Part shown: one piece after another, positions 46,686-57,607 of the stretch
Layout: every line of letters begins with the position of its first letter
Position numbering within the stretch: position 1 is the first letter of the stretch
NCBI RefSeq assembly: GCF_010093535.1
Contig: NW_022985204.1
Location: 423,763-487,762, forward strand
Reading direction: 5' to 3'
Source of the DNA: Lindgomyces ingoldianus
Taxonomy: Eukaryota > Ascomycota > Dothideomycetes > Pleosporales > Lindgomycetaceae
DNA length: 64,000 nt
Notes under the pieces: generated by a model
Databases searched by the model: none
What the model was told of the DNA's origin: nothing
Seen by the model: only the letters and a program-made list of their open reading frames with translations
Position numbers and translations under genes: made by a program

Positions 46686-46886
46686 GCTAGGAGGAGCACC
46701 AGAGGCATGAGGAACTGGATTGATTTCTAAAGGAGGGCAACTACAGGTTTATATAGTACTGGGTAAACCTGTCATGTGACCTAAGACCAGCAATAGCTCT
46801 AGACCGCTGCAGGTGGCGTAGGTTGGCAACAGTAGGTTAAAGAAGTGTAGGTAGATAGAGCTTAGAGAGCTCTGTTACTATAAACA
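46686..46886 (-). repeat. LTR relic with adjacent polypurine tract
   Basis: On the minus strand it starts TGTTTATAGTAACAG after AAGCTAGGGGGTA and contains TATA-rich and GAGCTCTC segments. Worn relatives lie at about 27200-27390 and 32790-33000. Its interior (46887-46963) was cut by the next insertion. Confidence 0.5.
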
Positions 46887-46963
46887 TACCCCCTAGCTTA
46901 AATAAAGTAGTTATAAACTTTTTACATTTTTATTTTAGCAGTGCCTTAGTAAGGCTGTCTATA

Positions 46964-47262
46964 TGTAACGGCACAGGCAAGACAATGGGTCCGAATGCGG
47001 TGGGAATCCACTCAGAGGCATATGGGAGTGCGTGGGGACTCAGAACCTGGGAATTGCCATTAACACCTATAGGCCTTGTACAAAGGATATTAGAAAACTA
47101 CTAAGCTAGCTACAGGGGCAAGGTGCAACTAAATACATAGAGGAATAGGGGTACAGCAGGGGGCCGGGCAGAGTTAGGGCTAGGTTAAGGTTAGGGCTAA
47201 TACAAGGGTCTTCTAGAGGTTCTAGGCAACCTAAGATAGAATAATTAATAAGAATTGTTACA
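46964..47262 (-). repeat. TRIM 3' LTR (299 bp)
   Basis: The left (outer) 110 bases are intact (TGGGTCCGAATGCGGTGGGA); the right (inner) part is mutated (GTTAGGGCTAATACAAGGG). Confidence 0.88.
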
Positions 47263-48039
47263 CTACTCCCCCCTCTATAAACTAATAGTTGCTATTAGTA
47301 GTAATTATAGTACAAAGTATTACTGTTATGTCCTCTGCTTTCTTAAACTAAAACTAGTCTAATTTAGCTAGGTGTCCTTGCTAAGTATTCCTTTGCACTG
47401 CTAGCAGTGTCCTCTAAACTAAACGCTATGCGTGCGCGTCTGCTTTAATAATGATCTGTATAGATGTCTAGCCTATTAATAATTAAGACTTGCCCTTTAT
47501 TCTTTGCTATCTATGCAGTTATTAATCTTAGGCGTGCGTTTAGTATAGTAACATTTAGGCATTATTAGGGGTAATTTAGTAGTTAGTAGGGGTTAACTAG
47601 CAGTCTTAGCTAGATTAGCTGCTAGAGGTTAACTTTAAATTAGGTAGGTCTAGCTTTAGGTTCTATAGAGGTGGGTTTAGCTGTTAACAAAGTAGTAGTT
47701 AGTAGTTAGAGGTTAGTAGTAGAAAGTTAGCTATTAGTAGTTGTCTTTAATCCTAATAAGTTATTAGTAGTCTTTAGGTTTATACTTTAGCGCATTCTAT
47801 GCAACTTTTCTAAAGGTAATTTTAATTATAGAGAATAAAAAGTTTTAAACCTAAAAGCTTTAGTTAATAAAAGGTCTCTAGTATTTTATCTATAAACTAA
47901 GTAGTTTAATATAACAGTGTGTAAGTATTATAATTTAAACTAAATTAGACATGTCTTAGAGCTTAGACATAGTTATATAAATAATTAGTAGAATATTATA
48001 ATAAAGCTGTTACTAGTAAAACCAAGTTTTCTAATATAA

Positions 48040-48338
48040 TGTAACAGCACAGGCAAGACAATAGGTCTAAATGCGGTAGAAATCCACTTAGAGGCATATA
48101 GAAGTGCGTGGGGACTTAGAACCTAGGAATTGCTATTAACACCTATAGGCCTTGTACAAAGGATATTAGAAAACTACTAAGCTAGCTACAGGGGCAAGGT
48201 GCGACTAAATACATGGAGGAATAGGGGTACAGCAGGGGGCCGGGCAGAGTCAGGGCCAGGTCGAGGTCGGGGCCGATACGAGAGTCTTCCGGAGGTTCCG
48301 GGCGACCTGAGATGGAACGATTCATGAGAATCGTTACA
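48040..48338 (-). repeat. TRIM 5' LTR (299 bp)
   Basis: Mirror image of the other LTR: the left (inner) part is mutated (TAGGTCTAAATGCGGTAGAA), the right (outer) part intact (GTCGGGGCCGATACGAGAG). Confidence 0.88.
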
Positions 48339-48571
48339 CTATAGGCCTCTAGGCTGTAGGTTTCTAGTAAATATGTAGCTAACTAGTAAAGATCTTCTAG
48401 TATAACTAGCTTTAGTCTATGTTAACATGTTTAAGCTTAGTTTAAAGTTTTAATAAATTTTTTATATCTATTTTAATTATTTCCTAATTATTACACTAGA
48501 TAGTAAAGTTATTATTAATTAAAAGCTAAAGTTAGGTAAAGAATAGCTTCTACTACTCTATGTTAGTACTT

Positions 48572-48646
48572 TTTGCGTCGCTAAAGAGTTAACCTTCTAG
48601 CTAGCATAGTAGAAGAATATATATAGGCGGATAATAGTATGCAACA
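48572..48646 (-). repeat. Ultra-short LTR copy (about 75 bp)
   Basis: On the minus strand it starts TGTTGCATAC and contains CTATATATATTC and AGAAGGTTAAC, matching the 20612 and 50423 copies. No target duplication is visible. Confidence 0.55.
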
Positions 48647-49120
48647 ACTGTATGCAATAGGACTTGCTTATAAAAAAGCTAGAAGCTCTAGCTTTGTAAT
48701 TAATTTAGTAATAGTATACTATAAAGTAGCTTTTTAGTCTACTACTAAACTAAAGAGCTTAACGAAATGTTTATAAAAGCTTTAATAAGTTACTAGACTA
48801 TTTATAAATATAGTAGTTAATACTTTACAAAGCTAAAGCTTTCTATAATTAAGCTTAGAGAATAGACTATTTTAAAAGTCTTTTAATACTTCTATTATAA
48901 AATGTTTTATATAAAGTAAGTAGCGCCAGCAATGTAGAGCTGTAGCTAGATGCTATTAACTAGAATTAGTAAAGTAGCACGCTAATATTACGTGCGCATG
49001 TGTAATCTTAAATTATATAAATAACACTAAGTAAGTATACTAGCTATTAATAAAGTTTAGTTCTGTTATTATTAGTAGTTTTAGTAAAGACTTTTAAAGT
49101 TTTATAAAAAACTATATTAC

Positions 49121-49490
49121 TGTAAAAACAGGGTATACACTTTGCAATTAGAGGTGTGTTAACTAACAAGGGCGTGACTGTAACATAGGAGTAGGATTAG
49201 TACCCGCCTAATTTCTAAGGCGATCCTCTGCTCTCTAAAAGGGGTTTCTACAACTAGCTATATACTTCTTTAGAGAGCCAGGCACGGCAGCGCTAGTAGC
49301 GACAAATCTAGTATGCTGTAGGTCTAGTTTAAAGTATTACCTGTCTAGGATGCCCGGCTTTTAGGCCAGGTAGGCGTTATCTGGAAAGTGCGGGGTTGAC
49401 GGCACGGGTCCGGAGTCGTCCGGGACTGCCTAGTGCGGTCTAGGCCAGGCTATGTCGGCCTAGGACATACCTGGATAGCCGGTTGTTACA
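49121..49490 (-). repeat. Gypsy solo LTR (370 bp) with target duplication
   Basis: Inverted relative of the LTRs at 2964 and 10270, flanked by ATTAC on both sides (49116-49120 and 49491-49495). Both ends are nearly unmutated, while the middle carries RIP-type changes. Confidence 0.92.
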
Positions 49491-49850
49491 ATTACATAGT
49501 TATATTCTACTTTACTTTAAATTAAATTTAGTAGTAATCTTGTTAATAAAAAGAGTTTAAACTAGGTAATGTATTTTATAAGCAAGTAGTTTATATAAGT
49601 AAATAGTCTACTCTAATAAAATTTTAGCACCTTATACTTTAATTAATAATACACCTACTAGTTAATTAGCCTTTAACATACTAATAAAAAGATTAAATAA
49701 CTATACTAAACTACTTGTTTATTTGTTTATTTTTACACAAGGACTTTTATACAGTTAAAACAGCTTTATCTAGCAGTTTAATGCTTTTTTTTATAAATTA
49801 ATTATATTTATATTACCCTATGCCTCTAACATTTATATATGGGCTACGTC
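49491..49850. other. AT-rich repeat debris
   Basis: Contains one arm of the small inverted-repeat family (49567-49625). No gene. Confidence 0.4.
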
Positions 49851-49929
49851 GAAAGCAGAAAATTCCTCCCCGCCAGCTCGAAGGTCTCATCATCCAGTCG
49901 CGCCGATATCCGCCGCTGTCAGGGGACAT

Positions 49930-50300
49930 AATAGGATAATGAAGCTGCCCTTAGAGCATGGCTAGGACTGCTTTACACTGTGCTCTTATCCTGAGGTCAA
50001 AAAAATTACATGGCGCTGGCGCGAAATTCCTTAGCCTGCAGGCAAGTAGGGGTTGGCTTACCAGGAGCTGTTGCTGTCTTCTCACTGACTTGTACACACT
50101 TCATTTGGCCATATGTTTAGACCATCCGGAGACCTCTGATGTCTTACTCGAAAGTATGTCTAAAGCGTTTTCCCTAGAAGCTAAAGACCGATTGGCATGA
50201 ATTCATCAGAAAGGCTTTGTATATCGCTGTAGGGGATCGAATTTCAGGCTTCTCAATGTTCATCGTAACATCGGCCAGCCTATTCACACTTTCATTGACT
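49930..50300 (+). pseudogene. Ankyrin-like gene remnant, left part
   Basis: Protein-like frame with ankyrin-type pieces, MARTALHCALILRSKKLHGA and TLHLAICLDHPETSDVLL (near 49958-50150), ending in TGA at 50198-50200. Stops and frame changes follow. Probably the same broken locus as 51069-51707, separated by an LTR and about 0.7 kb. Confidence 0.4.
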
Positions 50301-50422
50301 GGATTGCTAGGAACAGTGTTCAACAGGGAAAAGATCCCTTGGCTGATACAGTTGGGATAATTCCCTCAACTTCTTAAGTTTTTGGGATATTTTAACGGTG
50401 AAATGGGGTTAGCTGGGAATCC

Positions 50423-50502
50423 TGTCGTGCGTGAATTTATTCCGTCTATATATATTCTTCTTCTGTGCTTGGTAGGAGGTTGACCTTTTGCTACTTGCAA
50501 CA
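50423..50502 (+). repeat. Ultra-short solo LTR (80 bp) with target duplication
   Basis: TGTCGTGCGTGAATTTATTC...CTACTTGCAACA flanked by AATCC on both sides (50418-50422 and 50503-50507). Contains the family TATA stretch (CTATATATATTC) and GGAGGTTGACCTTTTG. Confidence 0.8.
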
Positions 50503-50559
50503 AATCCCAGAGGAGCTAGAGAACTTTCACAAGAGTTCCCCCATTGTTCGAAAACTATA

Positions 50560-50800
50560 TCGCAAGGTGAGCTGGATGGGCTGATCGAGGGCATATATAG
50601 AGAGGGGAGCAGACAATTAGGTATTGAGAGACGACCTAGGTATATTAAGGTGAGGTGTATAGTCTCTAGAGCTCGAGAGAGCTCAGAGGTGAATATATGT
50701 AGTAAAAAGAGCGCTAGTCCTAAACAGGAAAAGGGTGAGAGGCGAAAGACCTACATTCACCCCCGACGCAGGGTCACGTGAGTCAATATCACGTGTGACA
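50560..50800 (-). repeat. LTR-like copy of the TGTC(A/G)CACGTGA family
   Basis: On the minus strand it starts TGTCACACGTGA and runs through ACTCACGTGACCC, GGTGAATGTAGG, TTAGGACTAGCGC and CTGAGCTCTCTCGAGCTC to about CTTGCGATA. The inverted partner is at 51728. No target duplication was found. Confidence 0.6.
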
Positions 50801-51068
50801 CGTTATATCTTTAGCGTACCAGTACACTGATTTCCTTTTGGAATGGTTTTGCTCAGGGGGAAAAAGACTCTTCACTCTGCATCGACGAACAAGGTTCCCA
50901 CAGCAAGTCTCTTTTATCTAAGGTACTCGCTAGTCTTGTTGACCCAGCAGAATCTCTTGTCGAAGAGGGAGCCGCGACCTGCGACCCGCGATATTTTGGT
51001 TCGTTCTTTGATACCGCTATGAGAAGTCAGGGTTGCAAAATCTGTGCGAAATCTCTGGGTATTAGTAT

Positions 51069-51707
51069 GAGTTAGACGCAGAGGGAAATGCGCTCCTCGT
51101 CAAAGCATGCCGAGCTCAAAAGCAGAATTCCGTCTTAGTATTAATCGAGGGCAATGCTAAAGCATTTGCACTGGAATTTCGTGGGTTAGCAGGATTAGTG
51201 GTACCTCGTCGGATGGCCTCACTTTCTTACGATGCGGCCAAGAATCTGTTGTGTTCGCCATATGAGGATCCTCCCTTGGATAGGTACCTAGATCCCGATC
51301 CCGGGATCCCACCAATAAGCAAGGTCATCTCGAGAATACGCCAACCTATTCAGCGCGTGAGGCTAGGAACTGTCCACTTTAGAAGCACTCCTTTTTCACG
51401 GCGCGGATACTTCTATCCCAAATATTGTCGGACAAACGGTGTTCACATTGCTGCCAGGCAGCAGCAATTCTCCACCATATATCCTTACTTTACTGTAGAG
51501 GTATTAGAGGCCATTAGCGCCCTTGGCTCTAAAGGGCAGACTCACCTGGACCTTGCCGTTTACCTCGCTGTGTGGGGAACACCCACCAATCCTGGAAACA
51601 GCAATAAAATCATCGGGATCAACAAGAAGTACTATTTGTCAACATTCAGCGTACAAGTTTTCAAGCGTAACGCTTCAACGCTAGGAGACTCGTCGAAGCC
51701 CTCTTGA
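51069..51707 (+). pseudogene. Ankyrin-like gene remnant, right part
   Basis: Open frame without a convincing start: YELDAEGNALLVKACRAQKQ then VLVLIEGNAKAFALEFRG reads like ankyrin helices, followed by about 165 residues I do not recognise (DPDPGIPPISKVISRIRQPI; YFYPKYCRTNGVHIAA). It ends at TGA 51705-51707, just before an LTR. In another frame, 50840-51060 continues similar protein-like text (CIDEQGSHSKSLLSKVLASL), so an exon may lie there. Probably a decayed gene; an expressed exon is possible. Confidence 0.45.
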
Positions 51708-51727
51708 AAGGTATCTATCGAAGGATT

Positions 51728-51957
51728 TGTCGCACGTGAAACTGGTTCACGTGACCCGCGCAGAGTGAATGTGGGTCCTTCACCTCTCACGCTTTTTCTG
51801 TTTAGGACTAGCTCTCTTCTAGCTACTATATATTTACCTCTGAGCTCTCTCGAGCTCTAGAGACCTTACACCTCACATCAATCTACCTAGGTCGCCCCTC
51901 AATACCTAATTGACTGCTACTTGCACTCCACCCTCAATCAGCTCTAACCTTGCGATA
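51728..51957 (+). repeat. LTR-like copy of the TGTC(A/G)CACGTGA family
   Basis: Starts TGTCGCACGTGA and is the inverse of 50560-50800 over about 230 bases. It has a TATA stretch (CTATATATTTACC) followed by CTGAGCTCTCTCGAGC. The two copies point away from each other. Further copies: 43137-43351 and about 31700-31900. Confidence 0.6.
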
Positions 51958-52461
51958 GGGTTTACCCGGATGCGGTTTGTAGTGTAACACGTCGGACACT
52001 ACAAGGAAGCTAATTGAGCTTTTCAATTCTGTGGCAAGGATATAGGTGAGTGGAGACTTCTGTAGTAAGTTATTGGGTCCCAGAATTAGATGCCAAGAAG
52101 CAAAGGAAGAAGCAAGTTTCGACGAAAACGCTAGAGGAGCGCGGAAAATGTATGAAGGCTCAGCGGGGCGCACCTGCATTGGTTACCCGAGGGAGGTATT
52201 CATTGGCAAGTCGCTCAAGCTCAGGGCTAGATGCTTCTGGGGCATTGGATGTGAGGAAGTCGATTGACAAGGTGTGGTGAGATAGAGGATGCAGTGGTTT
52301 TAACATATCTATTCTTGCGAAAGTTTTTGTGATTGGTCTTGGAGAATGAGTCGTGGTGTTCTTCGAATTGTAAGGATGAAATTCTAGCAATCTTCACGGT
52401 GGTTCTTTATATGTGTTGAAAGCGCATTGTTGCCTCTTCTGTATCAAAATGGATAGCAGAT

Positions 52462-55400
52462 CTACGCATCGACCCTAGTCGCAGGCGTAACAGCGTACTT
52501 GTCCGCTTGGAACACCAACTCCCTCTCATTTCGCAAAGATGCCGGATCGACATAAAGCTTCAACCCCATGCCCGAACCCCCGAGCCCAAACACCCTAGCC
52601 ACAAGATATATTTCACCCAGGTCTGATTCGGCCGACAGCTGCATATTTTCCATCATGTCACATTGCGGTTGACTGCAAAAAAAGGGGTAGCTCATCTCAT
52701 AGGGGGTAGTCTTAACCTCAATACAGAACTTAGGGGAGCGACCTTCCCATTTTGAGCGTGTGAGGTAACCCTTCTCAATGAGAAGGGTAGTCAAGGCGCT
52801 ATTGCGATCTTCGTATATGATGTCCGTAATTTCTTTATCCGGCCAGCGGACAATACCATGGTAGCTGGGGTGAACACTGATGCGGCCACGGATTCCGCTT
52901 TGCCAATTGTCGAGGTTGAATCCCGGGAGAGAAAGGCTTTGGAGCAATTCAAATACCTGTAGCATGTTAATCTGTTAAAGTTTCTCGTGCAGGGATATAG
53001 GGAGACTCACGAATAACTCTCCTGCAGCTCCTATCTTGAACTTCTCCTCTCCATCGTATGGCGAGCGTAGGGCGAGCCTAGCGTTGAGTCCAGAGTCGGC
53101 AGAGAGGTGAGAGGTTACGACCCCCCCAGCCTTGGGTAGGTCTGATATATCCCTCGCTTGACGTATCACTGCGTCTAACAACTTTCGATAAAGGTCGGGT
53201 AGCTCTGAGGGTATCGGGGAACCTAGAGAGAGTAGTTCACCCGGGCTCGGATCACTCGGGCAAGAATTCTCGCTTCGGGTGTGGTGAGTGGTGCTTGGCT
53301 GAAGGGTCGGAGTTGTAGGATAGCCAGGGGTACTTTGGCTGTCCGTTAAGTTTGTATTGCCAGCAGAGGAGTCCGAATTATAGCCTTCGTCCTCTATTGG
53401 GCGCACGATTCCGTCTACCTCGATGATACCATCAAGTTGGAGGAATTCGTCTACGACAGATAGACTCGACGCAATAATAATGGAACTAAGACCTTCACTT
53501 CCAGAGATATTCTGGGCCCCGAGGTGCTTGAGAAGTCTGGTGGGCAGGTGTCTTTCAAGGCAAATTTGTTGACGTCCTTTGCACCGTGGGACAAAGAGAT
53601 TGAGTTGACCGTTCTCTGAGACGAGATGGAAGTAGGCCGTTTCCCGCTCAATTGTCACGGCTTTACGATCCTGGACGATTGATACCGTTTTTGATATGTC
53701 GTCACTGAAATAGACAGAAATTTGCTGTAGAGTTTGGTACACCGAGGAGCCTTCCTCTCCGCCCGTGTTGATCCCGAGGTGGGCCGCATATCTGACTTTG
53801 TTAATATGTACAATTTATTCGGAATAGAAATACTCACCGATAAATGGCGTAGGCTTTCTTCCTCATATCGCAAGTCAACTGTGGGTCTAGCTCATTGTCC
53901 TGCACATATGTCTTCTCCTCAACTAATCTAGAGATGTATCGTGTTCCCAATCCGAGAGCAAAAAGAAATCGCTGTAGTGAGTGTACCTCTTCGAGCGAGA
54001 AGTCGAGTATTCGGACCTTACCTTCGAACATTGCCCCATATTCTCGACGATCTACAATTGCAAAATCTGTCGAGCAATCATGCCATTCGGTAGCTCCAGA
54101 TTGGGTTTTAATAGGAAGGCATTCACAGTTCCTCAGGCTTTCCAGCGCTTCAGAGGTTGGGTTCAGCGCACAGATATTTAGCATCTCCTGGAGCGCGGTC
54201 GTTTTATCTGCTTGTTCTAAGACCTTCTGTGTGAGAGCCACAATATGCATCGCGAGGCTTGACTTTGGGATGCGTAGCACTCTCGTGAAGAAATTTAGGT
54301 GGCCTTCGTATGTTGAGGCCAGGGAAAGTTTTCCAGGTAGTTGAATCCGTGCGTCGGCCCAGACGCAGGATGATGGGCAGTGCCAACACTTCTTGTTTGG
54401 GTCAAAGACTAGACTGTTCTCTTCGAACTGTAGTCTGTTCTGAGTCAGGTCTACTCAGTCAAACGAAAAACGGACTATTTTACATACCTGATGCGATGGG
54501 ATTCAATCTTATCCACTGCCTCTTTGCCCAACATCTTGTAAATTTTGGGAATTTTTGCTTGTTCGTCCGCGGATGTGAGGTATGCTCTATTATCCTTAAT
54601 GTCCCGAAGGTACTCCAGAAAATCGGCACACCCAGCCGTGCGAGCTCCAAGCGTAATCTTAAAGAGATTAGAAAGATGATCGTATCCTTTGATTGTGCCG
54701 AGGCAAAACTTCAGATTGAACCACTCCGGTGCCTCCCAAAGGCAGGATGTTAGTGATATCCATCGAGCGGACTCTTCAACCTGTGCTGGTGGGAGGAAAA
54801 TAACGTCATCTCGAAAAGCGGCCCTAAAAACGACTTTTAGTGAGCAGCATGTTGAGGTGTGGCTACACTCACTGAATCTTCTCCACTTCCCATGACGAAT
54901 CAAACTTCTGAAGGTTGGTGTATATCTCAAAAACAACATGACTCTCAACATGCACCTTGGCTCGAGCTTGCTCTAAGAGCTTCAACCAGAATGATACGTC
55001 TCCTTCCACGCCGACCCCAAACTGCTTCAGAAATTCCCATTTGCTTGCTGAAATATCTGTCAGGCCTTCTAGCTCTTTGAGGAATCCAAAATCAGCGTCG
55101 AGCCCCAGACGGCCGACAACAGCACAGAGTTTTGGCAGTGGTAAGAAAGTAGATGCAAGGTTTCGAGTATGCTGCGAGTTAAGGATTGGAACTTCCACGG
55201 CCTTGAAAAAGTTGTCCCAGGTATCTATGGTTTGATAATGGCTCCAGGCCGTCTCTAACACACCAAGGATGAATTCTGGTTTCTTCTTGGCAACATACTT
55301 GAGCTCAGTTGACATTTCTCCGATAGAGTTCCTTCGGCTAAGTTGAATCGTGTCCTTTATTTGAAGAAAGGAGTCAAGCCATTCAGGTCCTGTGCGGTCA

Positions 55401-57607
55401 TTACGATGTCCGAGCTTTCTAAGTGCTCGATAGTAGGCTGGGTCGAGAACTCTAATCGCTTCCCTCAACTCGAGGGGAACTGGGCTCCCCAAAACTGTTG
55501 ATGTTGTATAACTGCCTACCAATCGAGGGGAGTATGTCCATACATTATCTATCGCATTGGAAAACCACACACTGTCATCTCTTTCCTTGAGCCGAAGGGA
55601 TACGCCTTGAGGTGGCAGTTCTGTATGGTTCCAAAACATGAACTTGATATGAGAGAGACTCTCTTTAAAGGTTCTGCCGAACAAGCTGTATCGCTGTTCA
55701 ATCAACGGGAATACCCTAGATGGAGGGCAATGAGTGATCCCAATTTCAACAAAAAACCGTTCCCAACTCTTGTTTTGCAGTGCTTTTGCATCGACTATAG
55801 CTAAGGGGAGGTCATCCGGGATTTCAATCCCCCCTGATGTTGGAAAATAGATGCTCGCATTAAGCGGACGGGCCCATTTTCCGGTGCTGAGAGGCACAAC
55901 AGGGAGTTTCTTGACGGAGAGCCTAAATTTGCGGGCGGCAAAAGTAAGCAACCGTGCGACTTTTGTGTGCCAAGAACTCTGCAGTGGTGTTGAACGCATG
56001 CGAGACTCGGTCCCGTTTTGGTCGAGGTCTTTTTCCAACCGCTGGAGGAATTCTGTGATGTCCAGGTCTTTTGTACCTAGTTTCCTCAAAATAGGAAGAT
56101 CCAACTGCTTATCGTACGATTCTGATATATATGCAGATGATCCACCACGAACATCTAGGAGCAACGGCTGGGTATCTTCCCCTCTAAATCTTTCCGGCAC
56201 AACACGCAGCTGATTCGCGTTCCAGGAATTACCATTGCTTTCGGAGACGAATAGGTTGCGTGTTCCCAAACTCGCAAGGATCCTTTGTTGGAGTCTACCC
56301 CAGAAATCATCCGCGATATGGTCGGTCGGGATGTAACTCACCCAGTGATACTTCAAGGTAGGATGACGCAGGAATTCATCGATACTGTCCATAAAGGTAT
56401 CGCAGCTTCTATTAAGAAGATGGCAATTCCATTGTGAATCAAACACGTCTTCTCGGCTTGCTTGGGTAATGAAATCGGATTGGATGAGGAACTGTAGTCG
56501 GGTTAGCTACTCTGTCAGCAGCATCCGTTCACAGGTCCACCAACCTTGTATCCAACCTTTCGGAGGGGAAGGAACGCATAGACATGTTGTTCCTCTAGTA
56601 CAGGGACAGTGTTTTTCATCCAGAGGGAATGCTAGGACAACTTCGGCCTGGTCGATATCTTTACGAGCGCTGTCTTTTGGCATCTCATGCACCAATTTCC
56701 TGGTGATCCAGTACAGTCGAATGAACGTAGTCGTCGAGCCGTCAGCGGTAGTGACACACTTGGAGATATTTACTACTTTCCCATACGCCGCCTTCGAGCG
56801 ATACGTGTGCCTAACCTCGGGATGTTCTGCCAGTTTGATCTGGACTGATATTTCTTTCAGCTTTTTTAGAAATAGCAACAGGGTATCAGGCAGATTGATG
56901 AGCTCGTTTCTTAGTGCCTCGCGGTCGCAGTTGTCCAGGAGATGCAAGATCATCCGGGTTCGTACTCTTTTAGGGAGACTGAGGCGCTCCTCGTACATGG
57001 GAGTAATCATGCCAAGTCCATCATCTCGATCCTCGCGACGGTACTCGAACGCGAATGAAAACGGTCCAGACTGCACATGGACCTTCTGTGCGACCTTGAA
57101 CACAGACTTAAATCCAATGCCCTTTTCGCCAACGTAGCCCTGTTTACATGTCTTGGTGCTTTCGCCGATTGAGCAAATGGCTTTGATGTTTGCTTCAGAG
57201 AATCCGTCCTCATTCGAATCGATCACGATTTGATCTTGATCGAGACAAAATCGTAGCCAAGGTTCGTCTAGGTCTTCTCGCGCCCTATAGTAGCGATTGT
57301 CTTCGGCATTTTGAATGAGTTCATAGACAAAGCGGGAGTCCTTTGCATAGAGGTTGGTGGCGAGTCTGATTTGGGAGAGTACATTAGCATTGTAGTCGAC
57401 AAGGCCCTCTTAGGGTCATTTAAGAAAGGAGGAAGGTACGTGCGTTTTTGTCGATGCACCTAGTTTTCGCCTCTGGTTGTTATAAGCAGTGAGTATGTGC
57501 GGTTTATTTCTCTGGAGGAATTCCGTATCCTCCTTCGTCAATCCGCCATTTTCCATCCGAACCCCATCAATGAAACGACGGGCACCGTCTCGTGACGCCT
57601 GCGTCAT
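52462..57607 (-). CDS. Sacsin / NO VEIN-like HSP90-ATPase protein with DUF3883-like C-terminus
   Basis: Very large predicted protein, about 1,600 residues. An N-terminal GHKL ATPase fold is clear: N-box FVYELIQNAEDNRYY (near 57330-57290), DSNEDGF and YVGEKGIGFKSVF (near 57140-57105), then the sacsin-type FAFPLDEKH / YAFLPL / FLIQSDF blocks. A long unassigned middle follows. The C-terminus KFCIEVKTTPYEMSYPFFCS (near 52735) is typical of the nuclease-like DUF3883/NOV domain. Likely exons: 57607-57460, 57408-56545, 56491-54873, 54823-54488, 54413-53838, 53791-53011 and 52956-52462, with introns of 46-74 bp; the first intron is uncertain and would remove two in-frame stops near 57413-57418. One extra base in the GGG run at 56603-56605 shifts the frame between FPLDEKH and YAFLPL: a mutation or sequencing error. 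Function in fungi is unknown; the group is linked to chaperone-like or defence-like roles. Confidence 0.8.

Larger units (their letters stand above)
46964..48338 (-). mobile_element. Miniature LTR retrotransposon (TRIM), 1,375 bp
   Basis: Two 299-bp LTRs (46964-47262 and 48040-48338) flank 777 bp of AT-rich interior without coding capacity. A perfect CTATA duplication borders the element (46959-46963 and 48339-48343). Read on the minus strand, a polypurine tract (TATAGAGGGGGGAGTAG) abuts the LTR at 46964-47262, which makes that the 3' LTR and gives the orientation. A solo LTR of the family lies at 16297. Mobilisation would need proteins from another element. Interior and inner LTR halves are RIPped; outer halves are not. 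Confidence 0.9.

Noticed and set aside
50560..51957. Inverted 230-bp repeats as terminal repeats of a DNA transposon carrying the ankyrin-like ORF
   Set aside because: The conserved TGTC ends face inward, toward the ORF, which is the wrong way round for terminal inverted repeats; related single copies exist at 43137 and 31700.
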